From the NCBI GenBank assembly GCA_963678705.1, contig OY783218.1:15138152-15202151 (forward strand): 64,000 nt of DNA, written 5' to 3'. This document shows positions 40,228-52,302 of the stretch, piece after piece. Position numbers and translations under genes: made by a program. Source of the stretch: Panorpa germanica (lineage: Eukaryota > Arthropoda > Insecta > Mecoptera > Panorpidae). Each line of letters starts with the position of its first letter. Positions within the stretch are counted from its first letter, which is position 1. The notes under the pieces were generated by a model. It searched no databases. It had not been told where the DNA came from and saw only the letters and a list, made by a program, of their open reading frames with translations.

Positions 40228-41215
40228 TAACATTATATATGCTTGCAATATTTTCAATACTTAGTAATATATTGCCTATAACAGATATACTGGTAAACTG
40301 AAATCAAAATAAATATCGAGAATTTTCAACTTCTTCAACTACGAGTATAAAGTAAAATCAGTGAATCCGTATAAAATAAATGGATGGTATGAAATAACCA
40401 TTCCAATTTACCAGGCGCGCTATTTAGTTTTCTGAATGGAGTTATATTCGTCTGCAAATGTGAATAATTAGTAAAACCTCTTCTCTAGAGATCTCATCTC
40501 ATTCTGAATGTATACTAGTATTATATAGATATATTGAAGATAGTAGAGTTAACTAGAAATAAAATGAATAGATGAAATGAAAACCTTCTTTCAAAGAAAG
40601 TCATTAAATGCACTCTGTAATTTAGGAGGAAGGTTTGATTATATTATGGACCACAAGATTATATTATTATTTTATTTGTGTTATAATTATCATTACAAAA
40701 TCACTAATTATTCTCCTAATATAATTTTAGCTATTTCATTAGTCAGAGCATTTGTTAAGGGTGGATTTGTTTGAAAACAATAGGTATTACCAGAGGTGGT
40801 ACAATTGATATACTCTAATTATGCATATAGGTCATTCTTATAACAAATTGTATTTTACTCGTAGAATTTCAAAAAATTTCCTAATTTGGTTTATCTCTGC
40901 AGATTTATTTACTACGTATGTTTCTATTCAATTTCATTCTTATTTTTCTATTTTCTTTGTCTCTCTACTGGTTCACATGTGGTGTATTGCAATTGGGTAT
41001 TCTCCGTAATATATCACTTTGCTGCTAGACTGAGTGATAATGCACCATCACAGATTTAGTGGTCGTTCTTACATAGACAATTCTATCCATATGTGAATTT
41101 ATTTTATTTTAGACTTGAAATATATTATTAGTTTTCTGGACACTGTTAATAAATTTAGTTTCTACAAGAAGTCAATTTTAGAAAATATTTAATAATTGTT
41201 TTCCTTTCTTTTCAG
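40225..41215. other. Presumed 5' intron or upstream DNA
   Basis: AT-rich, without a clear promoter. It ends in the polypyrimidine tract TGTTTTCCTTTCTTTTCAG (to 41215), which defines the acceptor of the exon starting at 41216. Because that exon begins at a splice site, at least one 5' UTR exon must lie upstream. Confidence 0.6.
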
Positions 41216-41221
41216 CATCCG

Positions 41222-41233
41222 ATGAAGATTTAA
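41222..41233 (+). promoter_or_regulatory. Minimal upstream ORF in the 5' UTR
   Basis: ATG AAG ATT TAA encodes Met-Lys-Ile 36 bases before the main start. Its ATG context is weak (C at -3), so leaky scanning would be expected. Short uORFs of this kind usually dampen translation of the main frame. The effect here is inferred. Confidence 0.45.
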
Positions 41234-41269
41234 GAAATATTCCATTGAATATTAATCATCTCTGAAGAA

Positions 41270-41387
41270 ATGGAAACTGTAAACATATCACGCAATGAAA
41301 GATACGCAAAAGTATCTAGAAGAATTGCAATTGCACTGATATTGTTCCATTGGAGTTTGATTGAAGTCGTAGCAACTTTGGATATAC
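41270..41387 (+). CDS. First coding exon of a secreted or membrane protein (partial)
   Basis: This is the best-supported exon in the window. The full exon spans 41216-41387: a strong pyrimidine-rich acceptor ends at 41215 and a consensus GTGAGT donor starts at 41388. ATG 41270 has a favourable context (GAAATGG), and an in-frame TGA at 41246-41248 within the exon rules out N-terminal extension. The 39 residues begin METVNISRNERYAKVSRR, a basic n-region, followed by a hydrophobic core IAIALILFHWSLIEVVA (19-35). A likely signal-peptidase site lies after Ala35 (Val at -3, Ala at -1), before TLDI. The exon ends in phase 1, as is usual where a signal-peptide exon joins an extracellular domain such as an immunoglobulin fold. 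A signal anchor is an alternative, given Glu32 in the core. The family is unknown because the mature domain lies in exons not recognised here. The following intron is long. Confidence 0.72.
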
Positions 41388-42856
41388 GTGAGTCAAATTT
41401 TAATTATTTATTTACCAGTATTTAAAATATCTTTATTAATTAAATATACCGGTAATGTGATTACTTGCGTGTTCCATCATAATTATGCAGTTTTAATTCG
41501 TGCAAATGTTTTGTAATCTTTTATTGACATTTTAACATATGTAAGAAACCCCTAGCCTACACCTAGCATACACCCTGCTTCATATATCGCCTCACGAACA
41601 TGCCAGAAATATTTATTAATGTAGTTTTATAATAATGCATAAATTATGTAAAATTACTACAAAATTTGCATACTTTTAAAATATATTGTAAAACAACATT
41701 AATGCTAGCGTAGAAAATGTTATACTCGTATGAATACTACTAGTGGTGGATACGAAATACGATTTATTGATTGATACTTGAAGTTATCGATACATTTCGA
41801 TATGTTTTCAATTAGTTAGTTAGTGAATTAGGGGTATGGAATATAGGGTATTTTTGTCAATAACATTACTACAGTTTTTTCAGTGAGAGCTATGATTTTT
41901 CGCCATCTTGTCGACGTGTCAAACCGCGCAAATATATGTTGCTATCGATAAAGAATCGATTAATATCCATGGAAATGTAAAATGAGCATCACTAAATAAA
42001 GTACAGTCTACATTATATGCATATAATAGCACCGCCCTTATTATGTATACTATATGTATATAAATATTGTTATAGTGAATGATAAAATCTGAGAAATATT
42101 ATAAAGATGCAAATTTATTGAAATGAAATATATCAAAAGGAGCATCCCTTCAATGACAGAAGAGTAGAACAACTTAGAATGGTAATTCAGTTTAAAGTTT
42201 TTATGCAAATGTTCGTTATACATATTTAAATGTATGAGTAGAGTATACGTAACAAGAAAAACATAGTAGTATATCTAAGGTAACTAAAATCGCAAAAGCA
42301 AGGAAATACATTACAGTATTTTATTTATGTATGGGAGAAATGATGTAAGACCGCGTTTGGAAAATAATAGAAAGTTGTATTCGGCTCTGCTGGTCAAGTT
42401 TTTAATTTAATTTAATAATTTCTTACTACTAAATTCAAATATCTTATCTTATTTCTAATGGAAATAACATTCCCACATACATATATATGCTCCTTTATTT
42501 AAATATAGTTGTTTTTCGATAACATTCTTTTCATTTTCGATACGTTCAATTCTATTTTATTATTTGTTAAATACTTTTACTTTGATTACACAATCACTAA
42601 TACACTTTCATTTAATTTTCCACTCAATGCAGTGATTTATATCAAAGTTTGCTCGTAGAAAATTCCTGACGTTCCAATGACCAATCAATTGGAAATCGCG
42701 GCATATTCAGTAAACATAATCAAATGTTTATACATCAGTTAACATATTTATATGTACGAGTATATCTATGATCTCGTATTCATTTCACAATATCAGTGCC
42801 CTGTCTGCCACCCCTATTACAAGCACCGCATACTATTACATATAGGGTTGTATAGG
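41388..42856 (+). other. Start of a long intron
   Basis: Begins with GTGAGT. Two perfect TATCGATA octamers (41785-41792 and 41943-41950), the insect DRE/DREF-type motif, lie 150 bases apart, with a CGCCATCTTG (YY1/Pho-like) between them at about 41901. These could mark an intronic promoter or a degenerate transposon. No further exon was recognised. Confidence 0.5.
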
Positions 42857-42858
42857 TA

Positions 42859-43115
42859 CAGGGTGTTTTAAATAAGACGAAAATATAGGTTACTTTTTTT
42901 TAAGGAAATGAAAAATTGTCTGTAGTTGATATTGCTCTGTGAGGACCTGACTAGGATTTCTTGGGGATTAATTTCATATTACCTTAGTTGAGTCAGCCTC
43001 ATAACTACCTGATAAGGTGCATTGCTCTCCGTGCAAATGATTCGAACTTTAAATAAATTTATTAATTGTCAGTTTGGCATAAAAGATAAATGGAAACGAA
43101 ATTTGAAACACCCTG
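42859..43115. mobile_element. Mariner-like MITE with TA target duplication
   Basis: The 257-bp element starts CAGGGTGTTTTAAAT and ends with the inverse of CAGGGTGTTTCAAAT, so the terminal repeats agree at 14 of 15 bases. TA dinucleotides at 42857-42858 and 43116-43117 flank it, the target duplication of Tc1/mariner-type elements. There is no coding capacity. A weakly similar interior word (TCCTAGTCAGGT) recurs near 3612, which may be a decayed relative. Confidence 0.75.
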
Positions 43116-43117
43116 TA

Positions 43118-46100
43118 AAACCCCCTGTCTCGAGTATTATTAATATAAATGTAATCATGAAATTACCTTTATTACTTTGCGTATTTATTTAATAAATTGA
43201 GTTAGCTATGATTTTCACCTGCGCCTGGGATTGTTCAATATTGTTATAGATAGTTATGCATATTTCGATATCTGATTCAGTGCTTGCAAAGATAGAAATG
43301 CACAAATAATGTAAACGGAAGCGGAACCGTGCTCAGTTGCAATATGTACAGTACGTACTTTTGTAATAAGTTCTATACAGCAAAAGACGATTATTATTTT
43401 ATATAAAATATCTTCGTTCAACAGAATAACACTCATACAACTAAATAAAAGACAAAACCATTGAAAGTAGTCAACTTTACCTAACTACCAGAAGAATTCA
43501 ATTCAAGTCAATAACATTGTTATTGAAGAAGTAATAAAAAAAATATCAATTTTATGTGTTTGTTCAAAATAATTTTTTGGCCAATATAAAATATTTTTTT
43601 CAATAATACTAGAACCAATGTACATAATACAGAAAAGGAAAGGTAAAAACTATGTTATTACAATGAAATTGGCAAAATTCCAGGTATATAAATTGCAGGA
43701 GTACCAACAAAATAACTCTGAACAACAGTTGCTGTAAAATAGAGGTAAAAAACACAACGTGTTCTAGTAAAAGTTCAGAAATACAAAAATAAAAAACAAC
43801 TTCTGTTTCATTCTCGCACAAACGCCAATAACATTATTATGACTTTGCTCAAATATAGTACATACATTTCTATTCGAACAAACACATTTCGATTGTTCTG
43901 AACTTAGGTACTATATAGCATACATATGTATACAAATAACCGCTTGAACAAATTTCATCAAATGAGAGTAATCGTTCACAGTCTTCTTAATCAACAAAGC
44001 TTTAAAATCTATACACTCTAAAGCTACAACAAATCGTAATGGAGGCAGAACTAATAGCAGTCGCGCACTGGAGACACTACTGTCTTAATAATTTTGCACG
44101 TATTTATAAAAGAAACTAAAACTATAGACGTTCTGTTAATTAAGACAATGTAAAGTTGAATATTTTATTGAAAATTTACATTTCAAACGTACATTTTTAC
44201 GAAAACATTTTTTTCTGGTTCTATTCGTCTGATCGCGGAACACTTTTGTCTTAAGACAGACTTGTTATTTGCTTTCATTTATATAGTAATATATACGTAT
44301 GTTAAAGTAACTGAGAAATATGTATTCTGTATTGGTTAAAACATAATATGACTAATCCAGAAATTGGAGCAGTATTTTAATAGTTTAATAGGTAAAGCAT
44401 CTCTAATTTTGTTTATGAATCCGTCACTGACAGAGGTGTACTAAAAAGTAAGTGTTTATAGCTTTAATTTAAGGTTTCGTCAAGTATTACTTGATCACAA
44501 AATGTTAAAGTTAACAACCTATAAAATACGCTAACAGTGACATCTTACCAGCGTAATGTTAATTACTAAATCAAGAGTTGAAGTAAGAGATAAAGTGATT
44601 CGAGTAGCAAACAGAAGGAGTCATTAAAGCAAAGAATAATTAAGTTGCTTGAAACAAACTGGGATCTAAATTAAAGTGAGTGAGTATAAGTACCATATAC
44701 AAAGGTCGTTTCGTAACGGTACTTTTGAAGTGTCAGAATACTTTTCGTCATTAGAAAAATTTGCGTCCGTCCTTCCAATATATATAAATATATGTTAGAT
44801 ATGTCTATTTCTATTTTATATTTAAAAATCAATATTTCCTTAATTAATTATTAATATTTTTCACAGTTTCTATTTTCATGTATTTTTCTTGATATAAATT
44901 ATTGATTAATTGTATATGTTTGAAAACTAGAATTACTAGAACGACGACACAGTGCCCGAAAACTTTATGATTATGAGCTAGTTGCGTTTTTGAAATCGAT
45001 TACCGGGCTGAAGGTATATTTTCCGATTTTAAATCTATTAAATTTACCATATCTTTTCAATTTACAATATTTGTGAAAGATTTCCTTTTGGTTTAGTTGT
45101 TTTTCTATTTCAAATAAACTTAATTGAATCGCATAGTACAGAAAGAGAGAGAGAGCGAGCAATTAAAGAATGAGAAGGGGATGTGAGTGCTATGCTGTCG
45201 TTCTGCTGCAGTTAGTGGCGCTAGCACTTGACTCTTAATTGCGGTACTTTAACAGAAAATCGTAATCATAAAATAATAAAACGCTAAGGCAACACTTTAG
45301 CTAAGAAACATACACTGAGTCGTATATTTCAATCTAACGGATTACGTACTATTGTAATTTGGAATTAATAAAATTAGAAATACTTTAGATGAAATTAGTG
45401 ATAATAAAATATAATTAATAAAACTTAAATGTTTTATTTTATTTGTAAGTACACTTTCAATTATAAACGTAGAGTAAAAATATGTTTCAATTTAAATGAC
45501 TTTTATTAATCGGAGCTCTTCAAATAGCATGTATATCGACACCTTCATACTCGTGTGTATATATTTATAAATTGTCAGTAAATATCGCCTGGTTTTTGTA
45601 TATTCGAGTACACATATTCAAATTATACCAAACATAGCAACAATAAAACAAACTTTAGTTTATTTGTTTTGCATCCCAAGAGACTTCCTCCCCCCTTCTC
45701 CCCGATTCCTTTTCCAGCAACACCATCATAGTCATTGTACTATACATCAGGCAATACTATGTCTTCCATACGGGTAATATGGTCACTTATGCCATTTCAT
45801 TACACGTTGTAGTTAATCTAATGCTAACCTGTAGTAGAGAGCGAGACAACATGCGAGTTAGATTTATTAAAGTGACTTTGTAAAATGCAGTGACTAAAGT
45901 ACCATAAATAGGATATAGCGAATGTTCTAACATTACTAACGATTTTACATAAAGTTTTAACGATTCATTAAATAAAACAAAGCGATTTGATTCAAAACGT
46001 ATATTTTATATTTTATAAGCAAGCCATAAACTGCATGGATACATGCGAGTACATATTATTCCCTTTGGCTATTGTTTTTAATGTAATTGCTATTTAAACA

Positions 46101-46330
46101 TTAGAAACGTTTTGCTATATTATTTAAAAAGAATTAAATTGGATTATCACAAAATGAGTTAAGTGCATTTTGCTACAAAGTGAATAGAATAATTAGGTAT
46201 GGTTTAATTGCCCATTATTTTTTTATTACTGTCATTTGTAAAAAACATTTACTTATTCAAATATTACTTTTATAATTGTTATTTTAAATAATTTTACTTC
46301 AATCTAAGAGTATCAAAAAGGCATTAGTTC
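43118..46330. other. AT-rich intron-like DNA, no exon seen
   Basis: Nothing supported by splice signals and composition together. A 12-bp palindrome TGTCTTAAGACA lies near 44248, and a GC-richer patch with an acceptor-like TTCTGCTGCAG occurs at 45200-45245 but opens no extended frame. Confidence 0.5.
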
Positions 46331-46352
46331 TACAGTACAGTACTGTACTGTA
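46331..46352. repeat. Perfect 22-bp palindrome
   Basis: Two TACAG pentamers followed by two TACTG pentamers and TA form an exact self-complementary sequence, which could extrude as a cruciform or fold as an 11-bp hairpin without a loop. The next flanking bases do not pair. Confidence 0.9.
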
Positions 46353-46543
46353 CAGTATTGTTGATTTGAATTAGAATTGATTAGACATTCTTGCAAATAC
46401 CTTTCAGCTTTTGACGAATTATATCTTCAATTTGGTTGTAGCTTTAATGGCCTTGTGTCCTTATTTTTTAGTGGTCGATTTTTCAATTGTTGATTGAAAT
46501 TGAAGTGAATAAATGTGTATTGGCGTGTCTATTTTATTAAATA

Positions 46544-47096
46544 TCTAAATGTTGACGGAGATATAGTAATTAAAAATTTGAATTGTAGTTTTAGCACTAG
46601 AAATGGTCGGCCATATTTGTATGACGTGAAATGCATTTTAATGCTGTGGTAATGTTATGTAGCTGTTGGTAGTAGAAATAATCAAGCCAAATCAAAGAAT
46701 AATAAGTTTTTATTTTATTTAACTCTGTTACGGCAGACATAATTTTATTGTTCCTTGAAATAGCTGTAAATAATTTGATATTTTGCTATATATATACATA
46801 AAGTAGAGTAAGGTTGGTAATCTGTATACTTGTCAGAGTTCTGTCAAAAATATGTGTCTTTTACACTCTGTTGTATAAAAGAGATAGTAACTAACGGTTG
46901 TAACTGCACATGCATTTGGAATGTTGTACAACGTTGAATCCCTTTAATAATTAAAGAGACAAAATATCTTTTTTAATTGTTAATATCGCCTAACATATAA
47001 GGAGTTATTAAAAAGTAATTGAACATTTGAGGTTCTAGTAACCCACTTTATCATTATATAGTACAATTTTGTAGAAATTAAGACATAGGACACAAG
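46544..47096 (+). repeat. Dispersed repeat, copy 1 of a direct pair
   Basis: About 550 bp that recur at 48011-48545 in the same orientation, with high but imperfect identity and a few short insertions or deletions. Both copies start TCTAAAT-TTGACGGAGATATAG and end GACATAGGACACAAG. A matching inverted terminus CTTGTGTCCTTA occurs 92 bases upstream of this copy (46452), suggesting a DNA element of about 645 bp with terminal inverted repeats, of which the second copy lacks the left part. I see no TG..CA ends. Confidence 0.8.
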
Positions 47097-47142
47097 CCAA
47101 ATAAAGCAATACACTTTAGAGGCGGCACTTAGATATAACCTC

Positions 47143-47406
47143 CTAATTCATCACTGATCTATTTTGTATAGTCATCCATAGTAAACCATAGCGAATTTTT
47201 ATGTGTTGAAGCACGTCCATAGCTGCATTGTTCCCTTGACTCAAGCTATATACAAGGGCACCACAATATACCATAGTGCTCGTATTATAGTTAAACTGTA
47301 ACCGTTTCCAGAACAAACCACGAACCACGACGTCCGGAAACCAGGAAATACTCTGTGGAGCGGTACGTGATGTGATGTATAGTTCACTCAGGTCCACTGT
47401 AAACAC
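47143..47406 (-). mobile_element. LINE fragment, Jockey/I-type reverse transcriptase C-terminus
   Basis: The minus strand is open for 87 codons between the two direct repeats. Near its end it reads VYCGALVYS, then about nine residues on MDVLQHIKIRYGLL. This matches in order the block LDYGxxVYxSA....L..IQ...LR..LG that follows the catalytic domain in Jockey- and I-clade non-LTR retrotransposons. The D of LDYG is replaced, and the catalytic FADD region is absent, so this is a short 5'-truncated, decayed piece. It is a retrotransposon remnant and not a host gene. The assignment rests on motif order seen by eye. Confidence 0.5.
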
Positions 47407-48010
47407 CAGAATATTAAATAATCATGGTTTTTGTACTCAGAGTCAGAGCTTAACAAACTCTATGACAGTTATATGTATTATTTATAAGAGTACATTTTAG
47501 CTAAATCAAGTACTCTAATCAAATTGACGGTAGGATTGTTCGCCCGAGTATTATTTATACATCAAAACGTTACGTTCGTTTGTGGTTGTATTAATACCTT
47601 TGCCTTTTGTAGAATATAGATGAACAAAAATAATGCATTTACTTCCTTCTTTTTTCTTAGAAATCCTCATATGTTGAGTATCTCTGTATTTCCAGTACTG
47701 ATAACACAGAATACTTTTGTGTTATCATGTATGTAACAAGAGTGCTGAAATAACAACCACTGTATGAAATACTTCAATGGACTAAAGTCGAGTTCAAAGT
47801 CCAGCCAGATCTGGAAGAGGTCAAGCCAACAACTTGTCTCACAAAGAAAGGATCTCGTTACGAAAGGAAATTCTTCATTAGATTTGAATTCTTCCTATAA
47901 CATTTTTTTTTTCAATTTCTTTGAAAATCATTTGAGATATAATACGATATAAGCTCGCTTACTAAAATAAAAAAAACACACTATGAAATTGATGTTAGTA
48001 AATGTGATGT

Positions 48011-48545
48011 TCTAAATATTGACGGAGATATAGCAATTAAAAGTTTGAATTGTAGTTTTAGCGCTAGAAATGGTCGGCCATATTTGTATGACGTGAAATG
48101 CATTTTAACGTCAGTTATTTGTTGAGTAGGTCTGTGCTGTGGTAATATTCTGTAGCTGTTGGTAGTCAAATAATTAAGTCAAATCAAAGTATAATAAGTT
48201 TTTATTTTATTTAACCCTGCTAAGGCAGACATAATATTGGAATTTGAGTGTTCCTTGAAATAGCTGTAACTAATATTTGATATTTTGATATATAAATACA
48301 TATAGCAGAGATGTATGAGCTGTAAGGTTGGTAACCTTACACAAGGATTGTGATGTCACATGCACTTGGAATGTGTACAACGTTGAATCCCTTTAATAAT
48401 TAAAGAGACAAAATGATTTTTTTAATTGTTAGTATCTCTTAACATATAAGGAGTTATTAAAAAATAATTGTACATTTGAGGTTCTAGTAACCCACTTTAT
48501 CAATATATAATCCACTTTTATAGAAATTAAGACATAGGACACAAG
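48011..48545 (+). repeat. Dispersed repeat, copy 2 of a direct pair
   Basis: Same-orientation partner of 46544-47096, starting 1467 bases later. It contains a short extra block (about 24 bases near 48109) relative to copy 1 and lacks about 35 bases near its middle. The segment between the copies holds the LINE fragment, so the pair is either two independent insertions of one family or a segmental duplication. Confidence 0.8.
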
Positions 48546-51500
48546 TCCATTGTATGATTATTATTTTTCAATTCTACATAAATATATATCCAGCATCAAT
48601 GGCGCTGTGGTCTGTGAGTGATCAACTCACTAATTATTATACATACGTCAAATGACCTATTAACCTAGCAACAATATATGACATATGTACAGTGTAGTTA
48701 TAAAAGAATATTTGATATGTATACTCGTAGTTTTGTTTGACAGTATGCTCAACATATCAAAGGCTCACATGATCAAAACCAAAATCGAAAGATCCAACAA
48801 ACTCCAATGTGACTGGTTCTCTATATCCTTCTACGTAGACTAGAAAATCCTTTATAAAGGAAAGGATATACCTACATCAACGAACGTTCATTGACAGAGC
48901 AGAGTTTCTAAAGTTGGCTGTGTTCGTACCGAGATCGAATTGAGTCGGGACCTTTTCTGTGTTGATAAATATGCATGACATTGGACGTAGAAGAATGGAG
49001 GCGGTAGCTTCTATTAAAATGGAACGATTTCTTGTTGGGTGGATAGAGGGGGGTTTTGCTTAAGGATTTATCTATCTGATGAATATCAGTTTGTTTAATT
49101 TTACTTGATAATTACATTTTTTAAACGAGTAAAAACATTGCCATAATAGATGTAGGTTGTATTCTATGACTATTGGTTCGAAATCGTGCTACAGTGAATC
49201 AGCGCCCTTGACTATATGCATTATATTATCATTAATTTATTACAGAAAGATCGTTTTGTTTTTTGTTTCACTCACACTCATATCGACCAATTGAGTATAA
49301 GGGAAATGTCGTTACAAAGCATAAACAATATTAACTTACTCTTCTACAAAACTTTTATACAGTTTGCGTAATAACCAAGTATTTCCTACGTGAGATAATA
49401 TAAAATACTTCATGTTTTGATTAAGTTTTTCTTTAATCGTTTATTGAAACTGTCACTAAGTAGTCCAACTATAAAATGTACGAGTATCACGTAAAGGGGG
49501 GAGGGGGGTAATATAATGCTGTTACACTGGTTTGACATTTTGTAAGTTTTACATTGTTTTCTATTATATACGCCTACGTATAGTTTATCATTTATGTTTT
49601 GTATGGCTTTGTACACCGCATTAGGGTTTGCACAGCTAATGGTGAAATAGAAGTTTTACTTACTTACGGATTTCTAACATATTTCTAATACTATTCTATT
49701 GAAACTATATTATATACAGCAGCGCACAATGAATACAACGATTCTGTGTGTTTAGAGGCACGCGATCTTCTTTAACCAGGTGTGAGAAACTCTTTCGCGT
49801 GATAAGAAATACGCATGTACGTGTAAAGATATTTACCACTGATTGAATCTTTTAAATAGTAATACCCCCCGATACAGCGATAGTGTATATTTAAGGTATT
49901 TTTACATAAAAATTATATAATAATGTTGTTTAATTAATTAAAATTTAATTTCTTTTTATAAAGTCAGTGGTACAGAAAAGAAAACTAGTTAAGTACGTAA
50001 CATTTAGTTTAAAAACTTTATGGGCCATCTGTTGGTTACTTTGCTATTAAAACTACACGTTGAATTAAACGTGTAGCTTCTTAAAATTGTATTCCTTACG
50101 TGCGTCTATTCTTTGTGAAAATAATTGCAATTGCAAACCGTCATGAATTACTTGCGAAATCATTATTAGAATATTTTCCAGCGTTGTTCGACCGTGAAAC
50201 AATTCGTCACTTCAAAAAAGAAGCTACAGATGACCCACCCTATATATTAAACGGGATCATTAACAAAATCACTTAGTGAGAACACCTTTGTCTGTTTAAT
50301 TTCTTTTCATTCTATTTACCCAACGTGCTACCCTTTATATTTGTGTTATGTACCATGTTCATCAACCCTGTCCAACAAACCCTCCACATTTTGCTTTAGC
50401 AACTTACACGAGAACTGTTTGATACTTCAACTGGAATACCACTATGCGGGCACTGCATTATAAACTTATAAATGTCGACAATTAGCATCAAAATACCTTC
50501 GGTTATAGCGGTACTAGTCTCTACACATATACCATATAGCTATAAAATTTTTTGCGCACATGCAACTATAACACAATTTCCTACTAGGTATCCATAATTG
50601 GACCATGCTACTATATACTAGTTGATTTATTATTAAGTTAAGAATATGCGAAACATTGTTATTAAAAACACTCACTCGCGTATAAGTTGGTATCTTTGCA
50701 ACTAAGATAAGCGTATACATTTCCAATAGAGTGATGTCTCACTCACTCTCATGCGCACGGATAATGCCCTCTCGCTTCTACTCATAGCGGAATTAAAATT
50801 GGGTCTGGGGGATGTTTGGCCCCTTGCATCAATCTGTCCTCTTGTAAAACGTTTTAAAACAGTTGTCTTGTAATACGTTGTATTAACTTGCAGACGCTTT
50901 AAAGCTGACAAAAAATTACTTAAACTTACTTATTTTCTGATGATCCATTTTTATATATGTTAGCGAGACAACTGTTTCAAAACCAGGTTATAAATTAAGA
51001 AAAAATTGTAGTTTTCAAAAATAGTTTCATACCTTCATATAGGTTTTAGTGCGATGTATAAATTAGTATCATATTAATTAATGGATGTTCAAGATACCAG
51101 AGGGAATATCTCATCTCATCTTAATGAAGTTTAGTTGGAAATATGTCAAACTTTAATAAGACTAACCAGAGGTATTCTGATCATATCTGTGTTAATACCA
51201 ATTCATTATATTAATTTGACAATTAATTAGAATATTACTAAAGGAGAGGAGACAGTAAGAGGATGTTCCTGAGGGGCACATACTAAAGGTGAAGTACACA
51301 CTCTATTATAATCGCATTATTGATTTAGTTCAATTGCTCTATCTACAGATTATTATATTGTGAATGGCTTCATATTGGATTTAAAAATATTGAAATATTA
51401 AATATTGAAATTTAACACTTTTGATATGTGACAGAAATATTTGATTGTGATTTTACTTTTGGAAATTAGAACACAGTAAACGCGGGTAACCTTTATTCAA

Positions 51501-52198
51501 TATAAGGATGTAAAATTACATAACAAATGTTTTCTTAATACGTATATATTATTTTGATTTGGAATTATTTCATTTTAATTATCTTAACATACATACCGAT
51601 GCTTAATGTAAATTTAATGAGATTAATTTTTATTTCGTTATTTTATTTTTAAATTCCTATATTTCATTTATGCCACTTATATTCAACTAGTTGCTAAACT
51701 CGTAAATCATACTTAAAGTTGATTTATACAGTTACTGTGATAGCTCTAATAATACAGTTATCCTTTTAAATTGCATGCACTTTATAAATTGTGCAGCTAG
51801 AACAATTTTCATTGACACTTTGTTCATGCTTGAGCTTTTCATTATTTTTTTAACTACTTTTTTTTGCATATGGTACTTGTTCTATACCAGTACCCACCCG
51901 TATGCTGTAAGAATAGTGTAGCCCGTTTTAATTATAATTAACACGTCTAACGTAAATGGTGTTTGTATAAAATAATGGAAAAGTAATTTATCATCTCTGT
52001 TACAACATTGATACCTCTGGTGGCGCTTGATAGCACTAATATTATATGGAAATAACTACATAGACTACAAACTGTGCTACTCATACCAACAAGGTTGAAT
52101 GGAAAATGAAGAATCAAAGTTGAAACAGCTTATGTTATTATACATTGTGGTTTTTAAAATATTATAACTTCACTCGTATATTCGTATCTCTTAAAAAA
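48546..52198. other. AT-rich intron-like DNA, no exon confirmed
   Basis: A GC-richer patch at 48890-49060 has an acceptor-like TTCATTGACAG and a short open frame with no known domain. Another at 50700-50850 is CpG-containing, open on the minus strand and rich in arginine and serine; it looks repeat-derived. Neither is called as a gene. Confidence 0.5.
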
Positions 52199-52302
52199 CG
52201 TACAATTTATATAATCCACAGAGAGCACAGCATTGACGCTGACTTCTGAGTCTTTGGGTTCAATTCCCGGATCAGAATTATATTTTCTAGGCTTGGTTGT
52301 AA
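52199..52302 (+). mobile_element. SINE fragment, tRNA-derived family copy 2
   Basis: Contains the Pol III B box GGTTCAATTCC at 52257-52267 preceded by GACTTCTGAGTC, as in an anticodon arm, and followed by CGGATCAGAATTATATTTTCTAGGCTTGG in two blocks shared with 19574-19663 and, inverted, 54513-54602. The A box is eroded. Confidence 0.6.

Noticed and set aside
46544-48545. Direct repeats read as long terminal repeats of a retroelement
   Set aside because: The ends are not TG..CA, no primer site is evident and the enclosed piece is an antisense LINE fragment. Two copies of a dispersed repeat fit better.
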